Part shown: piece by piece, positions 36,472-45,404 of the stretch | Layout: each line of letters begins with the position of its first letter | How positions within the stretch are numbered: the first letter of the stretch is position 1 | Assembly (NCBI GenBank): GCA_017417385.1 | Contig: JAFPZF010000007.1 | Coordinates: forward strand, 62,001 to 126,000 | DNA from: Bacteroidales bacterium | GTDB lineage: Bacteria; Bacteroidota; Bacteroidia; Bacteroidales; Marinilabiliaceae | Reading direction: 5' to 3' | DNA length: 64,000 nucleotides | Translations under genes and position numbers: made by a program | Notes under the pieces: generated by a model | Seen by the model: only the letters and a program-made list of their open reading frames with translations | Told to the model about the DNA's origin: nothing | Database searches by the model: none

Positions 36472-38559
36472 TTGGAAAAGGAACTTCAATATATCAAAGG
36501 AGTCGGACCGAAACGAGCCGAGCTACTGAAAAGGGAGTTAGAAATCGTCACCCCTGAAGATTTATTGACCTATATCCCAAGAAAATACGTAGACAGGAGC
36601 CGAGTATATACAATACGCGAGCTTGCTGCGGACATGACATACATTCAGATACTCGGTCGCTTTGTCAGTTTCGAGGAGATTGGAGTCGGAACGAAAAGAA
36701 GGTTCGTCGCTCGATTCACCGATGGCACAGGCGTCATAGAGGTCGTCTGGTTCAACAACTATCAGAGATTCGCCACCTCGCTCAATACACAGTCGATATA
36801 CCTCCTATTCGGGAAGCCGACAGTATTTGCGGGGCGACTCTCCATGACACATCCGGAGATAGAGAAAGACCCGGACATGAAGAAGTACGAAGGCTCACTC
36901 CAGCCAGTCTATCCACTTACAGAAGGATTGAGAAAAGCCTTCATCACCAACAAGGTCATGCAGGAGATTGTCCGCAACGTATTCGCAGCCATCACCGTCG
37001 GAGGTATTCGAGAGACACTCCCCGCGTGGCTTGTCAAAAAACACAGCCTCCTATCGCGTGGCGAAGCCATCTGGACCGTCCACTTCCCGACGGACATGAG
37101 GACGCTCGACAATGCACGTTTCAGACTGAAGTTCGAAGAGCTCTTCTACGTCCAGATTGAACTCCTGCGCCAGAAGAACATCAACCATAGCGAAGTCGCA
37201 GGCATAGCACTTTGCACATCTGGTCCACATCTCGCAGAATTCTACAAGTCGCATCTACGTTTCGAGCCAACTGGGGCACAGAAACGCGTTGTCCGCGAGA
37301 TATGGACAGACCTAAAGAGTGGGCGACAGATGAACCGCCTCGTACAAGGGGACGTCGGCAGCGGCAAGACACTCGTCGCGCTCATGTCCATGCTCATGAT
37401 GACAGGGAGCGGCTATCAGGCGTGCCTAATGGCGCCGACAGAGATACTTGCGACCCAACATTTCGAAAACCTTTCAGCCGAGCTTGGTGGCATGGGCGTC
37501 CGTATTGCCCTACTGACGGGGTCGACACGGACCAAGCAGAGACGTGAGACCCTTGCCGGGCTGGCAGACGGAACCATACAAATCGTCGTCGGCACGCATG
37601 CGCTCATCGAACCGACAGTTGTATTTAAAAACCTCGCTCTTGCCGTCATCGACGAGCAGCACCGATTTGGCGTCCAGCAGAGGGCAAAGCTATGGGCAAA
37701 GAACACCGTCCCGCCCCACATACTCGTCATGACTGCGACGCCTATTCCCCGCACCCTAGCCATGACCATCTATGGAGACCTCGACGTCAGCATCATCGAC
37801 GAGATGCCGCCTGGCAGACGACCAGTAGCGACAGAGCATTATTTCCATAAAGACAGGAATCGCCTGAACGCCTTCATAAGGAACCAGATACGCGAAGGGC
37901 GCCAAGCCTACGTCGTCTATCCACTTATCAAGGAGAGTGAGCGGTCGGACTACAAGAACCTAGAGGAGGGATTCAAGTTTATGGTCGACTGCTTTCCAGA
38001 GTATAAAGTCTGCATGCTACATGGCAAGATGAAGCCCGAGGAGAAGGACGAGGCCATGAGACGTTTCGTCTGCGGAGAAGTGCAGATCATGGTTGCCACG
38101 ACAGTCATAGAGGTAGGCGTCAACGTCCCCAACGCCTCCGTCATGGTCATCGAGAGTGCAGAGCGCTTTGGACTGAGCCAGCTCCATCAGCTTCGCGGAC
38201 GAGTCGGTCGAGGAGCGAGCCAGAGCTATTGCATATTGATGACCGACGTCGCACTCAGCAAGGACAGCCGTCGGCGGATGGAGACCATGTGTCAGACTAC
38301 AGACGGATTCGAGATAGCCGAGGTAGACCTCCGTCTTCGTGGACCAGGCGACCTCGACGGCACTATGCAGAGCGGTCTGCCATTCAGACTTCAGATCTCA
38401 GACCTCGCACGAGATAGCGAGATAGTCAACTTCTCGCGCGACTGTGCCAACGAAGTACTTGCGCAAGACCCTCTACTCACATCACCGAATAGCATCATCA
38501 TCTCTGAACAGCTCAAACGACTCGCACAAGATAAAGTCAACTGGGGGATGATAAGCTGA
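36472..38559 (+). CDS. recG: ATP-dependent DNA helicase RecG
   Basis: Reverses and migrates stalled replication forks. The 695-residue SF2 helicase has an N-terminal wedge domain (MEKELQYIKGVGPKRAELL), Walker A GDVGSGKT near residue 299, the DEQHRFG box near residue 397, motif III MTATPIPRTLAMT, motif VI QLRGRVGRG near residue 569, and the C-terminal GDLDGTMQSGLPF. The start is TTG, because no ATG or GTG lies in frame before an upstream stop at 36415. Codon choice is less purine-rich than in most + strand genes here. Confidence 0.94.
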   Translation: MEKELQYIKGVGPKRAELLKRELEIVTPEDLLTYIPRKYVDRSRVYTIRELAADMTYIQILGRFVSFEEIGVGTKRRFVARFTDGTGVIEVVWFNNYQRFATSLNTQSIYLLFGKPTVFAGRLSMTHPEIEKDPDMKKYEGSLQPVYPLTEGLRKAFITNKVMQEIVRNVFAAITVGGIRETLPAWLVKKHSLLSRGEAIWTVHFPTDMRTLDNARFRLKFEELFYVQIELLRQKNINHSEVAGIALCTSGPHLAEFYKSHLRFEPTGAQKRVVREIWTDLKSGRQMNRLVQGDVGSGKTLVALMSMLMMTGSGYQACLMAPTEILATQHFENLSAELGGMGVRIALLTGSTRTKQRRETLAGLADGTIQIVVGTHALIEPTVVFKNLALAVIDEQHRFGVQQRAKLWAKNTVPPHILVMTATPIPRTLAMTIYGDLDVSIIDEMPPGRRPVATEHYFHKDRNRLNAFIRNQIREGRQAYVVYPLIKESERSDYKNLEEGFKFMVDCFPEYKVCMLHGKMKPEEKDEAMRRFVCGEVQIMVATTVIEVGVNVPNASVMVIESAERFGLSQLHQLRGRVGRGASQSYCILMTDVALSKDSRRRMETMCQTTDGFEIAEVDLRLRGPGDLDGTMQSGLPFRLQISDLARDSEIVNFSRDCANEVLAQDPLLTSPNSIIISEQLKRLAQDKVNWGMIS

Positions 38560-38612
38560 TAGACAATCAGTCGTTATACATTACATACCAGTCGAATAAC
38601 AGCCGAGAAGAC

Positions 38613-39326
38613 TCAAGGCATAACAGGACGGATAGAATAGCCGAGGATACGGAAGTGGTAGTTGTTGGCTCCGACCCAGTTGTCACTAAAGTCAGTATCG
38701 CAGGCGCCGATAGAGGAAGTCTGATAGAGAGAAGAGGACCAATAGTAGCCATGGTCAGCAGCATTGACCAGTTGTTCGTCTGACATGAAGCCGGCAGCAG
38801 GAAGGAAGATAGAGTTGCCCGACGCAGTATTAGTCACAGCGTAGCCACAGATGCCCGTTCCTTCGTAGTCTGTAGTCCAAGTCCACGAGCATTTTTCTTT
38901 CAGTTCCTTCCACTCGTCGGCAGACGGAGTCCGCCATTTACCACCCCAGTTGACAGAGGCAGCATCGTCACGCTTTTCGAGAGTCATCTTATTGTCGACG
39001 ACACCGAAATCGCTACAATTAGAGTATTTCGTGAGAGCGTCCATGTTGCCCCACTTGTAGGACTCCCAGTTATAGGAGGTCTTGGGAGCAGACTCAGCCC
39101 AGGCGAAGTAGACGCCGTATTGTTCTGGTCTTGAGGCACCGAGGTTCCACTTAGCCCATTTGACAGACGTCCCCATGTCGACAGCGTCGGCGACGTCTCC
39201 ACTGATAGTAACACTCTGAATGTCGTCATCCGTCTCCTCGTCGTCGTCATCGCAAGCAGAGAAGGCGAGCCCCATTGACAGGCTCAGAAAGACAAGCCAT
39301 AAGTTTTTGCAGGTCGGTTTCATCAT
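38613..39326 (-). CDS. FISUMP-domain lipoprotein
   Basis: A 237-residue lipoprotein with lipobox FSAC (Cys near residue 24) followed by an acidic tether (DDDDEETDDD). The C-terminal domain is of the Fibrobacter succinogenes major paralogous (FISUMP) type, a C-type-lectin-like fold: SVKWAKWNLGASRPEQYGVYFAWAE, GGKWRTPSADEWKEL, and GYYWSSSLYQ. It would sit on the cell surface. The second such protein is 1.4 kb further on (40765-42084), so they form a local surface cluster. Confidence 0.85.
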   Translation of the reverse strand: MMKPTCKNLWLVFLSLSMGLAFSACDDDDEETDDDIQSVTISGDVADAVDMGTSVKWAKWNLGASRPEQYGVYFAWAESAPKTSYNWESYKWGNMDALTKYSNCSDFGVVDNKMTLEKRDDAASVNWGGKWRTPSADEWKELKEKCSWTWTTDYEGTGICGYAVTNTASGNSIFLPAAGFMSDEQLVNAADHGYYWSSSLYQTSSIGACDTDFSDNWVGANNYHFRILGYSIRPVMP

Positions 39327-39480
39327 TAGAAATGGTATTTAGAAAAGACAACGAATAGTCAAGCAAAAATCGTTCCGTCTCGCAATCGGCACCAAGTGCG
39401 AAGAAAAAGAAAGAATGCGGGCTACAGTCGCTAACACAGGGCTAAGGGAGGAGAGAGGAGAATAAGGGAGAATATTGTGG

Positions 39481-39897
39481 TCACCTGCTTGACAGCGGGC
39501 CTTTCTGATAGAAGAGAATGTGAGACGAATAGAGGTGAGAAGTATCTGAGCGGAGGAAGCAATTGACGGAGATACGGAGACGAGAGTAATAATCGAGCTT
39601 AGTCTCGTAGGGAAGAAGGGCGCAAATAGCATTGTAGTAATTCGTAGTATCCTCGGGCAAGATAACGTCGACGGAGAAGCACTTGAAGTTCGAGGAGTCT
39701 GGGAGCTGGACAGGCTTGCCAAAAGAAGGCAACGAACGCCCCAAGACAGGGGCAGACACATCCCGCTCATTAGGGCGGAGCTGACTAACTTGACTCACAG
39801 TATTGGCAGCCTTGAAAGCTCTGCGAACTCCCTTCTTGCATGAGGAGAGAGTACAAAGGGCCGCAAGAGACAAGATAAAAAATAGTTTATTATACAT
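39481..39897 (-). CDS. Small hypothetical lipoprotein
   Basis: A 138-residue lipoprotein with signal and lipobox TLSSC (Cys at 20) followed by KKG. No known domain is visible. It lies with three other secreted or unknown minus-strand genes and may be part of one surface system. The spacer after it holds a single CTAACACAGGGCTAA repeat-like copy (39431-39450). Confidence 0.65.
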   Translation of the reverse strand: MYNKLFFILSLAALCTLSSCKKGVRRAFKAANTVSQVSQLRPNERDVSAPVLGRSLPSFGKPVQLPDSSNFKCFSVDVILPEDTTNYYNAICALLPYETKLDYYSRLRISVNCFLRSDTSHLYSSHILFYQKGPLSSR

Positions 39898-39919
39898 AAC
39901 TTAGAGCGGTAGTAAAGAA

Positions 39920-40738
39920 CTACTTAAGAGGCCTGCTCGGGAAGTCGGCGGGGCCAGGGGTGACACGAGTCCAACCCTCGGTGAGGATGTGGCGACCCTT
40001 GATGTACTTCTCGTAGTAGTCCAGACAGGGGCCAGTGTTACCGTCGCGGCTGACACAATCGAAGGTGCGCTCAATCTCGTAGAACTCGTTCTCGGTAATC
40101 TCGGCACTATAGAAATAGTCGTCGTTGCGGTCTGGGAAGCCATAGAAGGCGTAGTATCGGCGGCGCTTCTTGACAGTGACATAGCCATTGCCAAAGCGGC
40201 GATTGGCGCCAATAAGGCGGAAATGATGGTCGTCGGCAGCGGCAACATCAATAGTAGTGACATCGGAGCCGACAACATACTCGGACTTCTGGGGAACACG
40301 ATTGCCGACGCCGTAGCAAGTCGAGAAGAAGAAGCGACGCTGGCGAGTCGTCGGGCGGATAATATAGGCGATACCGTCGTCGTAGGCCTTGACATCGTAG
40401 TCGTCGTGGCAAGAGAGGACACCTACACAGAGGCGGATACTGCCATTCTGAACCACACGGCCGTTGAAGTCGACAGCATCGTTGAAGACAAAATGGTAGA
40501 AGCGTCCCGCCTCATGACGCTTGACGAAGTGCTTGACCTTCTTACCGAGCCCGATGAGAGAGACCTGGAACTTGAGGACGTGGGGCTTGCCGTCGTCAGG
40601 GACCACCTTGTCGAAGAAAAGCCTGTCGCAGACATTAGGACAAGCATCGTCGTAATAGCGGTCGTGGACAGTTGCGCCAGCCGGCTCGCCATCGAGAAGG
40701 ACGATAGCCTCGAGAGTATTATAGCATCTATATGACAT
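39920..40738 (-). CDS. Hypothetical soluble protein, Tyr/Asp-rich
   Basis: A 272-residue protein without clear signal peptide, rich in Tyr, Phe, Asp and Arg (DRYYDDACPN, KRRRYYAFYGFPDRNDDYFYSAE). It has several Cys in the N-terminal half. I do not recognise a family. It lies between two lipoprotein genes in the same direction, which suggests shared expression, but there is no direct functional clue. The sequence reads as beta-rich. Confidence 0.65.
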   Translation of the reverse strand: MSYRCYNTLEAIVLLDGEPAGATVHDRYYDDACPNVCDRLFFDKVVPDDGKPHVLKFQVSLIGLGKKVKHFVKRHEAGRFYHFVFNDAVDFNGRVVQNGSIRLCVGVLSCHDDYDVKAYDDGIAYIIRPTTRQRRFFFSTCYGVGNRVPQKSEYVVGSDVTTIDVAAADDHHFRLIGANRRFGNGYVTVKKRRRYYAFYGFPDRNDDYFYSAEITENEFYEIERTFDCVSRDGNTGPCLDYYEKYIKGRHILTEGWTRVTPGPADFPSRPLK

Positions 40739-40764
40739 AAATAATCAGAATAATTGGATGAAAA

Positions 40765-42084
40765 CTATTGAGGGGCGACGACAGGGCGGACGTTATGACC
40801 GAAATAGGGCATACGGGTAGAGAGCGGAGAGTCAACACCGGAGGAAGAGAAGTGCAGGTAGTAAATACGACGGAAGTCGTTGGCGTTGCTCGTCCAGAAG
40901 TTACCCTCGAGACCCTGCCCAAGAACATTGCGCTCACCGGAGCTACTGACAGAGACAGAGCCACCGGCAGGGAGGAAGAGCGTACGTCCGCTCGGACCGA
41001 CGACGACGATACCCGGGACGTCCTGATAGGTCGTCCAATGCCAAGTACACTCGCGGACTAGCTCGGAGAACTGCTCGTAGGTTGGAGTCTCGTAGCCTAC
41101 GCCCATATTCATAGAAGCCATGTCGCGGTCCTTGACGCCCTGGATAGACTCGTTGGGGACCGCATAGTCGTTAACGTTGCCAGTATATTTCTCACCGGAG
41201 GGGTCTCCCCAAGGGAAATAGTCGCCCGGGTCGGTGACAGAGTTGGCTCCCACATTCTTGCTAGCCCAGAGAGTGTGACTAGTGAGACCGAGGTCGACCA
41301 TGGCATCGTCGGAGATAGAGAGTTTGGCAGTCGTAAACTTGCGGGCGTAGCCGAAGTAGTAGACCGTATCGATCTTAAGGAAGGCCATGTAGGTGTAGGT
41401 AGTCTGTTCGCGAAGCCCCTCGAGGTCGGTCTGAAAGAGCGTAGAGTCGTTGGGGACAATATGCCCGACAGCGATCTTGTCGACCTTGACATTAGGGCGG
41501 TCAGTATTACGGTCAGTGTAGAGGACGCCGACCTGACCGCTGAAACGCTTGTCGCGTATGTCGATAGAAGTATTGCCGTAGATAGTCGCGCTATAAGGCG
41601 TCACATCGGAAGCGTCAAGAGACTCGGCGCGCCCCATGACAGTCGTAAAATAGAAGACACGGCCGTAGACATACCTCTTACGCTTAGCGTCGAAGGCGAA
41701 GGCTCGGTACTTGTAGGTCGTCCCCATAAGAAGCCCCGTGACCTCGGAGGTGAAAGTCGGTTGCTGACTCCTATTGAGAATCGTCTTGACACTATCTGCG
41801 CCGTAGGTGATGAGGGAGTCGACCGAAATAGTCGAGAGGAGGAAGCCATGCTTCTCGTTGGAGCCGAGGACAGAAGGGAGGTTACCCTTGATATTGAGAC
41901 GTCCGCGGAGCTTGGCGCTGAAGAAGGTGATATCGGAGGCGGAGCCGGTCACAACAGTATCGGTACTCTGGAGCCAATAGTCGTTGTCGAAGTAGAAGTA
42001 AGGATCCTGAGCGTCGCGCTCGACCTCCTTGGTACAGCCCAAGAGAAAGAGAGAGGCGGCGAGGACAGATATAAGATATTTCAT
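40765..42084 (-). CDS. Large FISUMP-type lipoprotein
   Basis: A 439-residue lipoprotein with signal and lipobox LLGC (Cys at 17), a fibronectin-type-III-like region (residues 40-270; repeated Y-x-A-F strands such as YKYRAFAFDAKRKRYVYG), then a FISUMP C-terminal domain (SHTLWASKNVGANSV, GDYFPWGDPSG, YETPTYEQFSELVRECTW). The open frame reaches 42138, but the ATG at 42084 (MKYLISVLA) begins the signal. A -7-like TATATTTG on the minus strand at 42108-42115 precedes it. It is likely surface-exposed and adhesive. Confidence 0.83.
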   Translation of the reverse strand: MKYLISVLAASLFLLGCTKEVERDAQDPYFYFDNDYWLQSTDTVVTGSASDITFFSAKLRGRLNIKGNLPSVLGSNEKHGFLLSTISVDSLITYGADSVKTILNRSQQPTFTSEVTGLLMGTTYKYRAFAFDAKRKRYVYGRVFYFTTVMGRAESLDASDVTPYSATIYGNTSIDIRDKRFSGQVGVLYTDRNTDRPNVKVDKIAVGHIVPNDSTLFQTDLEGLREQTTYTYMAFLKIDTVYYFGYARKFTTAKLSISDDAMVDLGLTSHTLWASKNVGANSVTDPGDYFPWGDPSGEKYTGNVNDYAVPNESIQGVKDRDMASMNMGVGYETPTYEQFSELVRECTWHWTTYQDVPGIVVVGPSGRTLFLPAGGSVSVSSSGERNVLGQGLEGNFWTSNANDFRRIYYLHFSSSGVDSPLSTRMPYFGHNVRPVVAPQ

Positions 42085-42446
42085 CGTACAGTCATCAATT
42101 GATGGCGCAAATATAAGATGATAGCGGAAAACACGCAATTATTTCCGAATCTTTCTAACGAAGAGAGACATAGGAATGAGGGAATGAAGAGAGACGTAAG
42201 CTAACGGAGGAAGAAGATGTCGGGAACCGAAAGGGGGACGACGAAGTTAACATAAGAGGGACAAGGTCTAATACAAGGCTAACCCAGGGAGTAGAATCGG
42301 GGAAGATTCGCTAAGGATAGGTAGAGAATCCGACACAGATAGCACGAGGGTAGCACGAAGATACGAGAAACGCTCGGGAAGCCGCATAGAACAAGGGATT
42401 GAGACGGGTGAAGTGAACGAAAGTTCTGACAAGCGGGCGCAACTAT
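42085..42446. other. Intergenic region with repeat copy
   Basis: No gene is visible. It holds the minus-strand promoter of the FISUMP gene, G/A-rich sequence on the + strand, and a well-preserved copy of the CTAATACAAGGCTAACC repeat at 42247-42289. Confidence 0.6.
42247..42289. repeat. Intergenic repeat copy, TTAACATAAGAGGG...CTAATACAAGGCTAACCC
   Basis: Same two-block structure as at 22086 and 53595, with the highest match to the inferred consensus. It precedes the truncated surface gene by about 200 bases. Confidence 0.6.
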
Positions 42447-42477
42447 TGACCATTGTGCAAAAAACAGATAACTTTGC
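42447..42477 (+). promoter_or_regulatory. Promoter of the truncated surface gene
   Basis: TTGA at 42447 and a perfect TAACTTTG at 42470-42477 are 19 to 20 bases apart. It is a good Bacteroidota promoter left in front of a broken gene. Confidence 0.65.
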
Positions 42478-42498
42478 GTATTCCAAAGAGACAGTGAT

Positions 42499-42828
42499 GT
42501 GCAGACCCGCAAATATCACTTCGAGAAGAGAACTTTGAAGCGAATAGTCAACATACTGCTGTTACTGCTACTGAGCATAGTGACATTTGCTCAGCGAACG
42601 CCTATTACCGTCACGACGATACTGACGCCGCCTTACACGACGTCGCTATTCACGATGGCAGAGAGCGGGAGTACACGGTTGATGGTGAATCTGTTGGTGA
42701 ATGACGTTACAATCACGGAGATACCCGTGAAACTCCACATCAAGATGGAGAGTGCTGGCATCACTATCGAGAGCATACCGACCTTTTTCGAACAAAAAAA
42801 TAGACAAAATGTCCAAAAAATCGAATAA
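42499..42828 (+). pseudogene. Truncated N-terminus of a large surface/fibronectin-like protein
   Basis: Only 109 residues remain: a signal sequence (MQTRKYHFEKRTLKRIVNIL... to FAQ, GTG start) and TTILTPPYTTSLFTM, then RLMVNLLVNDVTITEIPVKL. That pattern (LPPY followed by short beta strands) is the beginning of very large Bacteroidota cell-surface proteins, often over 1500 residues. After about residue 90 the homology-like part stops and a meaningless tail runs into AT-rich DNA. The original gene has therefore been cut off. Its promoter survives. Confidence 0.65.
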
Positions 42829-43333
42829 TGTAAATATTATTATCCACGTAATAGGTTGTATACTATCCATATGTGGATGCTTTTATATTCATTCTAATAT
42901 GAATGTGTTGTGTGTTATATGCTTTGGTGTTTTTGTATATATGTTGATAAAAACAATTAGTAATGCACCAACATCTCTCTTATTTATGCTTATACCATTG
43001 CTTTCGTTAGCATTCGTGTTGGCGTATTTTGAAAAACAACAAACACAAAAGGAAATAGATTGTTATGGAAGCATAGTAACTATCGCAATTGTTGAAGATG
43101 TGTACAATTATAAAGGAATTCACAAAATAGTTTTTCATTATAAAACCATATCTGATCTCACATTACATATGAGTTGTAGTTGCGAACAAGAAATAGTTAG
43201 TAATATGCGGATAAACGATACTATATTAATTGAGTATTCTAAGTTGTCACATGATAGGTTTTTTATTTATAACTATTTTCCTTCCAAAGAGGAAATTTCG
43301 AAATACAAAAATGGAGTTCCATACGAAACCTAA
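42809..43333 (+). CDS. AT-rich small membrane protein, DUF3592-like
   Basis: A 174-residue protein with three hydrophobic segments (residues 8-25, 29-45, 55-75) followed by a beta-rich tail (KGIHKIVFHYKTISDLT, NDTILIEYSKLSHDRFF). This resembles the DUF3592 type (membrane anchor plus OB-like strand repeat). The ATG at 42809 was chosen over an earlier in-frame Met. The codon usage is strongly A/T-ending, unlike all its neighbours, so it was probably acquired. In polymorphic-toxin loci such small membrane proteins can be immunity proteins, but no toxin is seen here. Confidence 0.7.
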   Translation: MSKKSNNVNIIIHVIGCILSICGCFYIHSNMNVLCVICFGVFVYMLIKTISNAPTSLLFMLIPLLSLAFVLAYFEKQQTQKEIDCYGSIVTIAIVEDVYNYKGIHKIVFHYKTISDLTLHMSCSCEQEIVSNMRINDTILIEYSKLSHDRFFIYNYFPSKEEISKYKNGVPYET

Positions 43334-43551
43334 GAAGAAACAGTAATCAGTAAGAGTTCCTACGTTCGGCTTTCCGCCACCTCGCAGCAAAAAACAACGC
43401 TCCAGCCATGTGCATAAATAATAATCGAATGGTATCGTCCTATTCTGCTTGATTTTAACCAGTGCCAACAGATAAAACAGAATAGAACTATCCAACGAAT
43501 ATATGATGTAAACTTGCAAAACGATGTTCTACTTCGAACCAAATAACTAAA
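43334..43551. other. AT-rich remainder of the insert
   Basis: No supported gene. The base composition matches the small membrane protein rather than the flanking genes. It ends directly at the next gene's ATG (43552), so the right boundary of the foreign segment may lie inside or just upstream of that gene. Confidence 0.45.
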
Positions 43552-44217
43552 ATGAAATATTACGCAGCACTACTAATCAGCATTTTCTCCCGAGTAGCTA
43601 TCTCCTCCGCCCAAGACATTGAGCAACTTGCCAAGGCAGACCCTGTGGCATGGAACGGCGGACTGACGTGGAGCAATATCTTTACGTGGCCAAAGGATAG
43701 TGCGAAGCAAGTGCCGACATATTCATACTATATCTCGGGAAGCCTCAACACCACAATATTTGGCGTGGTCGGTGTGCCAATATCGTTCGCATATACAAAC
43801 AATAAGCTGAGTTCTACAGTTACATATCCATTCAACCGTTTCACGCTCACGCCATCGTACAAGTGGATAAAACTGCACATCGGCTACTCGCAGATGACCT
43901 TCTCGCCATACACCATGGCGGGGCACGATTTCCTTGGTGGCGGCGTGGAGCTAACGCCAGACGATAGCCGTGGCAGTTCTCGGCGTTCTTCGGGAGGCTC
44001 AACAAGGCAGTGCCATGCGACAGTCCTTCCTACAGAACAATATCATACACTACAAATAACAACTGACACAGTTTATCTTACACCCCCGACTAGACGGACA
44101 GAAAAGATAGCGCACATACTCGCAAAGGAGATTCGAGAGCGACAGAAAAATGTGCGACAGAGAGTAGAACTAAAAAAACGACACCAAAAGAAACAAAAAT
44201 TAAGACAAGACGTATAA
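43552..44217 (+). pseudogene. Frameshifted N-terminus of a second large surface gene
   Basis: The first 138 or so residues (signal peptide, SYYISGSLNTTIFGVVGVPISF, PFNRFTLTPSYKWIKLHIGYSQM, HDFLGGGVEL) match the start of another large Bacteroidota outer-membrane or gliding-type protein. Near 43960-43970 the natural frame (PWQFSAFFGRLNKAVPC...) is lost by a one-base shift. The annotated frame continues into a non-native basic tail, while the native frame stops at 44060. This is a frameshifted, truncated remnant of a gene that would normally lie beside the 42499 gene. Confidence 0.65.
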
Positions 44218-44222
44218 GGGGC

Positions 44223-45404
44223 ATGAAACAAAGAGAAAACAGAATGAAAGAGGGCATATATTACATCGGGGCAAGCGACACCGAGATAGACCTGTTTGAG
44301 AACCAGTATCCAGTGCCAGAGGGCATGGCATATAACTCATACGTCATAATCGACGAGAAGACAGCGGTCATGGACACCGTCGATGCGAGGGTGACAGAGA
44401 AGTGGCAGAAGCGACTGACGGAGACGCTCGGAGACAGGAAGCCCGACTATCTCGTCGTCCAGCACCTCGAGCCGGACCACTCTGCAAACATAGGATGGTT
44501 TGCGGAGAAGTGGCCAGAGGCGACAATAGTCTTGACGGCAAAGGCGGCGCAGATGCTGCCACAGTTCTTTGCAGACATAAAATTCAAGACGCAGACCGTC
44601 AAGGAAGGAGATACACTCAACCTCGGCAAGCACACACTACAGTTCATCATGGCGCCCATGGTACATTGGCCTGAGGTCATGATGAGCTATGAGCAGACGA
44701 CACATTCACTCTTCTCGGCGGACGCATTCGGCGAGTTTGGGGCGACGACCGAGAACGGCGAGGATGACGACGACTGGACACCGGGAGCGAGAAGGTATTA
44801 CTACAACATAGTCGGCAAGTATGGAGTCCAGGTGCAGGGAGTCTTGAAGAAGGCGGCAGCACTCAAGATAGAGACCATATATCCGCTGCACGGACCGATA
44901 TTGAGGGAGAACATAGGAGAGTACGTAGGACACTATGCAAACTGGAGCAGCTGGAAGGCCGAGCAGAAGGGAATAGTCGTAGCCGTCGCGTCGATACACG
45001 GTAACACAGCGAAGGCGGCTGAGACAATCGTCGAGAAGCTAAAGGCGCAGGGGGTAGAGAGCAAGCTGATAGACCTGACACGCACGGAAGTCTCGTATGC
45101 CGTTGCGGAGGCTATGGATCATGAGGGGCTGATAGTCGCGGCATCGTCGTACGATGCGGGACTGTTCCCACCGATGGAGAACTTCCTGCTCCACCTGAAG
45201 GCCAAGTCTTATCAGAACAGGAAAGTCGGCATCGTCGAGAACGGGTCTTGGGCGCCGACAGCGGGAAAGATCATGAGGGGCATACTGGAGAGCATGAAAG
45301 GCATCGAGATAGTAGAGCCAATGGTCACGATAAAGACGAAGCCCAACGAAACGGTGTGGGCACAGACAGAAGAGATGATAAAGGCATTGACAGGAAAGAA
45401 ATGA
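44223..45404 (+). CDS. fprA: Flavodiiron protein (FprA-like)
   Basis: A 393-residue oxygen/NO reductase of anaerobes. The N-terminal metallo-beta-lactamase domain carries the diiron ligands HLEPDHS (residues 80-87), VHWPEVM, and a late HGPI. The C-terminal flavodoxin domain has VAVASIHGNTAKAAE near 260. There is no rubredoxin fusion, as in most Bacteroidales FprA. Met8 (44244) is a plausible alternative start. It couples to the thioesterase gene by ATGA overlap. Its role is probably oxygen detoxification. Confidence 0.93.
   Translation: MKQRENRMKEGIYYIGASDTEIDLFENQYPVPEGMAYNSYVIIDEKTAVMDTVDARVTEKWQKRLTETLGDRKPDYLVVQHLEPDHSANIGWFAEKWPEATIVLTAKAAQMLPQFFADIKFKTQTVKEGDTLNLGKHTLQFIMAPMVHWPEVMMSYEQTTHSLFSADAFGEFGATTENGEDDDDWTPGARRYYYNIVGKYGVQVQGVLKKAAALKIETIYPLHGPILRENIGEYVGHYANWSSWKAEQKGIVVAVASIHGNTAKAAETIVEKLKAQGVESKLIDLTRTEVSYAVAEAMDHEGLIVAASSYDAGLFPPMENFLLHLKAKSYQNRKVGIVENGSWAPTAGKIMRGILESMKGIEIVEPMVTIKTKPNETVWAQTEEMIKALTGKK

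Noticed and set aside
42497-42538. 13-codon ORF starting ATG TGC at 42497, a possible leader peptide
   Set aside because: It overlaps the GTG start of the truncated gene in another frame, and no attenuator-like structure follows.
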